Source of the DNA: Candidatus Poribacteria bacterium
GTDB lineage: Bacteria; Poribacteria; WGA-4E; PCPOR2b
Direction of reading: 5' to 3'
DNA length: 9,499 nucleotides
Assembly: GCA_027296925.1 (NCBI GenBank)
Contig: JAPUIP010000057.1
Location: forward strand, 1 to 9,499
Positions 5,903 through 9,499 of the stretch are shown piece by piece. The position numbers and the translations under genes are program-made. Position 1 is the first letter of the stretch. The number at the start of each line of letters is the position of its first letter. Under the pieces are notes generated by a model. That model was not told the DNA's origin. It saw only the letters and a program-made list of their open reading frames with translations, and made no database searches.

Positions 5903-7135
5903 ATGTTAAGGAAAATCACCCACACAGCAATTTCGATGCTTGCAATGGCAATCATTTGTGTATCCGCAGTTGACGCCAGAGGTAGACAGAGTGCACCGCG
6001 GCGACCCAATGGTGTCAGAAACCTTGACGGTCCTCCAAGATTAGGGCAAGGTGGCCACCCTGAACGCGGGCTTGCGCAACTGGATCTGACCGAAGAACAA
6101 CAGCCCGCTATTCGTGAAAGGGTCGAAGAACTCAAGGAAACGGGTGCTTCTCGCGAAGAGATTCATGCTGCGGTTGCTGAAATGCTCGAAGGTTTCGGCG
6201 TCGAAGTTCCAGAAAGACGCATTGGACGGGTCGGCCATATACTTGAGCAACTGGATTTGACCGATGAGCAACGACAAACTGTTCGTGACACAATTGCAGA
6301 GATGAAAGAAGCCGGGGCAACTCCCGAAGAGATTCGCCCTGCGGTCATTGAGTTGCTGGAAGGTTTCGGCGTAGAGATACCGGAAAATCTAGGCGAAGGA
6401 CCGGGCCCTGGGCTGCACCGACGTCCGGGACCGGGACGGGGTCTGTCACAACTGGATCTGACCGATGAGCAACGACAAGCCGTTCGTGACCGAATCGCAG
6501 AGATGAAAGAAGCCGAGGCGACCCGGGAAGAGGTTCACGCTGCGGTGGTTGAGCTGCTGGAAGGTTTCGGCGTAGAAATCCCGGAAAATCTAGGCCAAGG
6601 ACCGGGGCCTGGAAAGCACCGACGTCCCGGACCGGGACGGGGTCTGTCACAACTGGATCTGACCGATGAACAGCGTGAAACGATTCGCGGACAGGTCGAG
6701 GAAATGAGAGAAGCCGGGGCAAGCCGTCAAGAGATCCGTACGGCTGTCGCTGAGTTATTGGAAGAATTTGGCGTCGAAGCTCCCGACAACCCCTTCATCG
6801 GTGGGACACGGGGGAGAGGTCACGGCCGGAGTGGCGGTCATATCAGAGGCTTCTTTCTCGAAAATTTGACCGATGAGCAACGAACTGAAATCCGTGCAAC
6901 CGTCGCTGAGATGAAAGAGACCGGCGCCACTCCCGAGGAGATTCATGCTGCTGTCGCCGAATTGCTCGAAGGATATGGCGTTACCGTGGGGAGCCAGGGG
7001 GATGGCGACGGCGAGACCGATGATGCTGCGGCTGACCTGGCGATCATTGATGCAGAGATTGCAGCCGCCCCCGGCGTATCTCCGACCATACAGCAGAAAA
7101 TCACCACATGGGGACAGCTCAAAACCGCACAGTAA
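5903..7135 (+). CDS. Secreted protein with five LTDEQ-type helical repeats, function unknown
   Basis: This 410-residue protein begins with a Sec signal peptide (MLRK, hydrophobic core about 9-20, likely cleavage after VDA at 25), so it should be periplasmic or extracellular. A basic, proline- and glycine-rich stretch follows (26-56). Five repeats of about 45 residues then start near 59, 116, 183, 250 and 319. Their pattern is QLDLTDEQR..IR..I.EMKEAGAT.EEI..AV.ELLEGFGVEIP, that is two charged helices plus a short turn. Repeats 2-4 are joined by nearly identical GPGPG-HRRPGPGRG linkers; repeat 5 follows a GRGHGRSGGH linker. An acidic linker (364-378) and a short tail ending in TTWGQLKTAQ close the protein. 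It has no cysteine in the mature part. The LTDEQ start recalls the LTxxQ motif of Spy/CpxP periplasmic chaperones, but the rest differs, so no function is assigned. Confidence 0.8.
   Translation: MLRKITHTAISMLAMAIICVSAVDARGRQSAPRRPNGVRNLDGPPRLGQGGHPERGLAQLDLTEEQQPAIRERVEELKETGASREEIHAAVAEMLEGFGVEVPERRIGRVGHILEQLDLTDEQRQTVRDTIAEMKEAGATPEEIRPAVIELLEGFGVEIPENLGEGPGPGLHRRPGPGRGLSQLDLTDEQRQAVRDRIAEMKEAEATREEVHAAVVELLEGFGVEIPENLGQGPGPGKHRRPGPGRGLSQLDLTDEQRETIRGQVEEMREAGASRQEIRTAVAELLEEFGVEAPDNPFIGGTRGRGHGRSGGHIRGFFLENLTDEQRTEIRATVAEMKETGATPEEIHAAVAELLEGYGVTVGSQGDGDGETDDAAADLAIIDAEIAAAPGVSPTIQQKITTWGQLKTAQ
6355..6669 (+). repeat. 201-bp-period internal direct repeat
   Basis: Bases 6355-6468 and 6556-6669 are near-identical 114-bp blocks offset by 201 bases (67 codons). 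They cover the end of one LTDEQ repeat, the GPGPG linker and the start of the next repeat. Similarity at DNA level, not just protein level, points to recent duplication or gene conversion. The period keeps the reading frame. Confidence 0.75.
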
Positions 7136-7153
7136 CAGAAGTGACTCAAATGT

Positions 7154-7192
7154 AAAAAAAGAGGCGAGCGAATCCGCTCGCCTTATTTTTTT
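7154..7192. terminator. Bidirectional rho-independent terminator
   Basis: GGCGAGCG (7163-7170), loop AATC with neighbouring bases, CGCTCGCC (7175-7182), followed by a T-rich run ending at 7192 and preceded by seven A at 7154-7160. It lies between two convergent genes: it ends the repeat-protein gene on + and can end the SDR gene on -. Confidence 0.9.
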
Positions 7193-7224
7193 GGCCAAAA
7201 ATCGGTTTGGATCATACGCGCCAT

Positions 7225-7944
7225 TTACCAGTCTGCGCCGAGGCGATCGACGACGATCTGATGAACGACTGCGTTTGGACCGAGCGTCGCGATATAAACC
7301 GCCGCCTCTGCAATGTCAAACGGGCTGATAGAGTCGCTGCGCTCGATCTCGTCGGGCGGTGCGTCGACGAGCGCGGATCTGACGCCGCCGGGACAGATTG
7401 CGCACGCTTTGATATTGTACTGCCGCCCTTCATCTGCCAGCGTTTTCGTCAGGGCCATGATTCCGTATTTCGACATGCTGTAAATGCCCGTGCCCGCCCA
7501 CGCATCAACGCCGCACACGCTGGAGATGTTGATGATTGTCCCGCCGCCGTTCTGCATCATCTGGCGAAATCCGGCGCGACAGCAGAAGAATGTACCACGT
7601 AAATTGGTGTTCATCACTCGATCAAACACTTCCGTGCTCGCCTCAACGATTCGCCCGCCACCGCCGATGCCTGCGTTGTTGACAAGGATATCGAGTTGGC
7701 CGAAGTGCTGACGGGTCTCCGAGATCAGCCGTTCCACTTCCAATTCGTCCGAGATGTCCGTTGGAATGGCGACGGCTTCGCCACCTCCCTCGCGTATTTG
7801 TGCGACAACCTGATCGCACAACCCGTGCCTACGTGCGGCAATCACCACACTTGAGCCCTCCGCCGCGAATGTGAGAGCAATCGCCTTTCCAATTCCGCTG
7901 CTACCGCCTGTAACGATTGAGATCTTTCTTTCTAAGCGTTTCAT
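7225..7944 (-). CDS. Short-chain dehydrogenase/reductase (FabG-like SDR)
   Basis: This 239-residue classical SDR should be an NAD(P)H-dependent cytosolic oxidoreductase of alcohols, ketones or 3-oxoacyl groups. It has the dinucleotide-binding TGGSSGIG at 12-19, NNAG at 89-92, N114, the catalytic serine at 141 or 142, YSMSK with Y155 and K159, and CPGGVRS at 184-190. The paired arginines after the second strand (AARR, 36-39) suggest NADP preference, which is an inference. The length is near normal for the family. The tail (VVDRLGADW) is shorter than the usual VDGG-type ending but complete. The start at 7944 has only a weak GGA upstream. It is convergent with the repeat-protein gene and 258 bases from dnaJ, so it is probably its own transcription unit. 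The substrate cannot be told from sequence. Confidence 0.88.
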   Translation of the reverse strand: MKRLERKISIVTGGSSGIGKAIALTFAAEGSSVVIAARRHGLCDQVVAQIREGGGEAVAIPTDISDELEVERLISETRQHFGQLDILVNNAGIGGGGRIVEASTEVFDRVMNTNLRGTFFCCRAGFRQMMQNGGGTIINISSVCGVDAWAGTGIYSMSKYGIMALTKTLADEGRQYNIKACAICPGGVRSALVDAPPDEIERSDSISPFDIAEAAVYIATLGPNAVVHQIVVDRLGADW

Positions 7945-7997
7945 AGATATTTGTCCAATAACAGTGGTTCACCCGCAAATTTCGTGAAATTGGCGGG

Positions 7998-8029
7998 AAT
8001 GATAAATGATGAATGCTCAATGATAAATG
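7998..8029. repeat. Two direct copies of AATGATAAATG, 21 bp apart
   Basis: The copies lie at 7998-8008 and 8019-8029, in the spacer upstream of the SDR gene. A 21-bp period is two DNA turns, which suits a regulator site, but low-complexity AT-rich spacer is an equally good explanation. Confidence 0.35.
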
Positions 8030-8072
8030 GAAGAATGTCAGTCGGGGCGTGCATTCATGTCGAATTCCGAAT

Positions 8073-8099
8073 GGTGCATTTCAAACGGAAAAATGCACC
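8073..8099. repeat. Inverted repeat GGTGCATTT / AAATGCACC
   Basis: The arms at 8073-8081 and 8091-8099 are perfect inverted copies with a 9-base loop. Part of the motif (GTGCACCGT) recurs near 8132-8140. It lies in the 258-base spacer 7945-8202 between dnaJ and the SDR gene, where no gene was recognised. Confidence 0.55.
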
Positions 8100-8183
8100 G
8101 TTTCACGACTTCTGCGGAAGAGCCATAACAGTGCACCGTCGAATCCCACAGACAGAGAAACAAAATGGCCTCGCGACAGCACC

Positions 8184-8204
8184 AGCCCAACCTTTGGGCT
8201 TTTT
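8184..8204. terminator. Hairpin with T-run at the end of dnaJ
   Basis: AGCCCAA, loop CCT, TTGGGCT, then a T-run to 8204, reading on +. It touches the dnaJ stop codon (complement of 8203-8205). In the dnaJ direction the hairpin is present but lacks a following T-run, so it may only stabilise that mRNA end or block + strand transcription into dnaJ. Confidence 0.4.
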
Positions 8205-9348
8205 ACTCGCGATCCAGGTAAAATCTCTGGAGGAGCTCGCGTTCACGGCGAGTCACTTCAGTGGGTAGGGCGACTTTCAATCTAACGTAAACATCGCCGA
8301 CACCCTTCCCGTTGGATCTCGGCAAGCCTTTTCCGCGAATGCGCAATAATTGATCCGGTTGAACGCCAGGCGGGACCGTTAACTCTACCTGTCCGTCAAG
8401 CGTGGGAACTTTAATTGTGGTGCCGAGAATTGCTTGAACGAAGTTGATTTCGACTTCGCAGTAAAGGTCATCATCCTTACGGACGAAGGCTGGGTGCGGC
8501 TTAAGCTTAATGGTGATATACAGGTCGCCATTCGGTCCACCGTTCAAGCCAGGACTTCCTTTTTGGGGAACCTTTAGGCGAGTGCCCGCTTTGATGCCGG
8601 CGTCCAGAGTAACCACGATCTGTCGAACTCTCTCCGTTCTGCCAGTCCCCTGACAACTCAAGCACTGACGGTTAACCGCATTGCCTTTTCCGGCGCAATG
8701 CGGACACCGTTGCTTGACAATAAAATTGCCGTGTTGGGATTCGATCAGCCCTGCTCCACCACACCGACTGCACTGGTGTATGCGGGTTTGGCGTTGGACG
8801 CCAGTACCTCCACAACGTGTGCATTTTTCTTCACACTGGATATCAATTACCTTTCGACAGCCTTCAGCCACTTCATGAAGGACGAGCTCGAGCTCCTGAT
8901 ACAGGTCATCCCCTCGGATCGGCCGGGGCGATTTTGACCAAACCGGAACAGGCTTGCCAAAAATCCCACCCAAAAAACTGCCGATCTTGGGCAAGGAAAT
9001 GCGCCTGCGGTTTTTGGTTTGTGCATCCTCGTTTTTTACCAGCTTGGGTTTAGGACGAAAGAAGAAAGGAGAGCCCCGCGGGCTTTTCCGCTTTAGTGGG
9101 GCTCGGTGCGGCAGTGGGGATTTCCGTGGCCTAGACCCCTGTTTGCGATCATAGGCGGCGCGTTGCTGCGGATCGGAGAGGACTGAATAGGCTTCGGAGA
9201 TTCGATGGAACCGGTCATGGGCTGCCGGATCGTTCTGATTTTTATCGGGATGGTATCGAATCGCCAGCTTGCGGTAAGCCTTTTTAATGGATTCGATTGA
9301 AGCATCTGGCGAAATCTCCAAAATTCTGTAATAATCTATTTCTGCCAT
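8203..9348 (-). CDS. dnaJ: DnaJ (Hsp40) co-chaperone with an atypical basic linker
   Basis: This 381-residue type A J-protein stimulates the ATPase of DnaK and hands over unfolded clients. The J domain is at about 4-70, with HPD at 33-35 and KKAYRKLAIRYHPDKN. The zinc domain has four CxxCxGxG modules: CTRCGGTG from 176, CSRCGGAG from 193, CPHCAGKG from 215 and CLSCQGTG from 229. The C-terminal substrate-binding domains carry GDLYITIKLKPHPAF, DLYCEVEI and a VPTLDG...VPPGVQ..QLLRIRGKGLP block. The usual Gly/Phe-rich region is replaced by about 75 residues rich in Lys, Arg, Pro and Ser (70-145), with only a short GSFLGGIFG stretch. ATG 9348 is chosen because GGAG lies six bases upstream; a GTG at 9360 overlaps that site. 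No GrpE or DnaK gene is in view. Confidence 0.93.
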   Translation of the reverse strand: MAEIDYYRILEISPDASIESIKKAYRKLAIRYHPDKNQNDPAAHDRFHRISEAYSVLSDPQQRAAYDRKQGSRPRKSPLPHRAPLKRKSPRGSPFFFRPKPKLVKNEDAQTKNRRRISLPKIGSFLGGIFGKPVPVWSKSPRPIRGDDLYQELELVLHEVAEGCRKVIDIQCEEKCTRCGGTGVQRQTRIHQCSRCGGAGLIESQHGNFIVKQRCPHCAGKGNAVNRQCLSCQGTGRTERVRQIVVTLDAGIKAGTRLKVPQKGSPGLNGGPNGDLYITIKLKPHPAFVRKDDDLYCEVEINFVQAILGTTIKVPTLDGQVELTVPPGVQPDQLLRIRGKGLPRSNGKGVGDVYVRLKVALPTEVTRRERELLQRFYLDRE

Positions 9349-9354
9349 TTCAGT

Positions 9355-9358
9355 CTCC
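9355..9358 (-). promoter_or_regulatory. Shine-Dalgarno deciding the dnaJ start
   Basis: On the - strand GTGGAG precedes ATG 9348 with six bases between GGAG and the start. The alternative GTG start at 9360 would use the site itself as codons. Confidence 0.7.
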
Positions 9359-9446
9359 ACATCACAACAAACAGATTTGTATCGCCCCTTCGGTTACAAG
9401 CGCCTGGCCTCCACTTTGAATCAACATCTAGCATGACTCCCAGGGG

Positions 9447-9499
9447 TTACGGTTCAACAAGCGGGATGCCTGCCTCGCACATCGGGCACTCGTCCGGCA
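9447..9499 (-). CDS. pyrE: C-terminal end of a probable orotate phosphoribosyltransferase (partial)
   Basis: The last 16 codons of a gene entering from the right edge read PDECPMCEAGIPLVEP before a TAA. A CPxCxxGIPL tail is typical of the C-terminus of many bacterial PyrE proteins, which make orotidine 5'-phosphate in pyrimidine synthesis. The evidence is short, so the call is tentative. It precedes dnaJ by 98 bases on the same strand; whether the two are co-transcribed cannot be told. No promoter or terminator was recognised in the gap. Confidence 0.55.
   Translation of the reverse strand, partial: PDECPMCEAGIPLVEP

Noticed and set aside
7207..7602. 131-codon + strand frame over the SDR gene
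   Set aside because: It is antisense to an SDR with every catalytic motif in place.

Overview
The window looks like part of the chromosome of an uncultured, GC-moderate Gram-negative-type heterotroph. The style (IS remnants, PIN-type toxin-antitoxin pair, GC-rich palindromic spacer repeats, secreted repeat protein, TTG start with a strong Shine-Dalgarno) is what I would expect from a lineage such as Candidatus Poribacteria. That assignment is an impression from gene content, not a proof.

Layout. Bases 1-630 are mobile-element debris: a transposase fragment open at the left edge, cut off by a ~160 bp element with terminal inverted repeats and four internal hairpins, then a second ~139 bp inverted-repeat element with a nested C/G-rich stem. 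Bases 703-1396 hold an AT-richer, overlapping ribbon-helix-helix antitoxin / PIN-domain toxin pair. Bases 1459-4656 hold a two-gene + strand operon: an oxalyl-CoA-synthetase-type acyl-CoA ligase followed by a thiamine-diphosphate 2-hydroxyacyl-CoA lyase / oxalyl-CoA decarboxylase-like enzyme. Together they would activate a short carboxylic acid (best guess oxalate) to its CoA thioester and cleave or decarboxylate it. A 430 bp spacer with palindromes follows, then a TauE/SafE-type permease lacking its middle (5087-5686), then a secreted protein with five ~45-residue helical repeats (5903-7135) ending at a clear terminator.

From 7225 to the right edge the genes are on the - strand: an SDR oxidoreductase converging on the shared terminator, a DnaJ (Hsp40) co-chaperone with an unusual basic linker, and, at the very edge, the last 16 codons of what looks like pyrE.

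No rRNA, tRNA, CRISPR array or known riboswitch was recognised. The most unusual items are the hairpin-cluster element inside the transposase, the five-repeat secreted protein with a recent 201-bp internal duplication, the oxalate-type ligase paired with a lyase that is not the classical Oxc, and the internally deleted permease.
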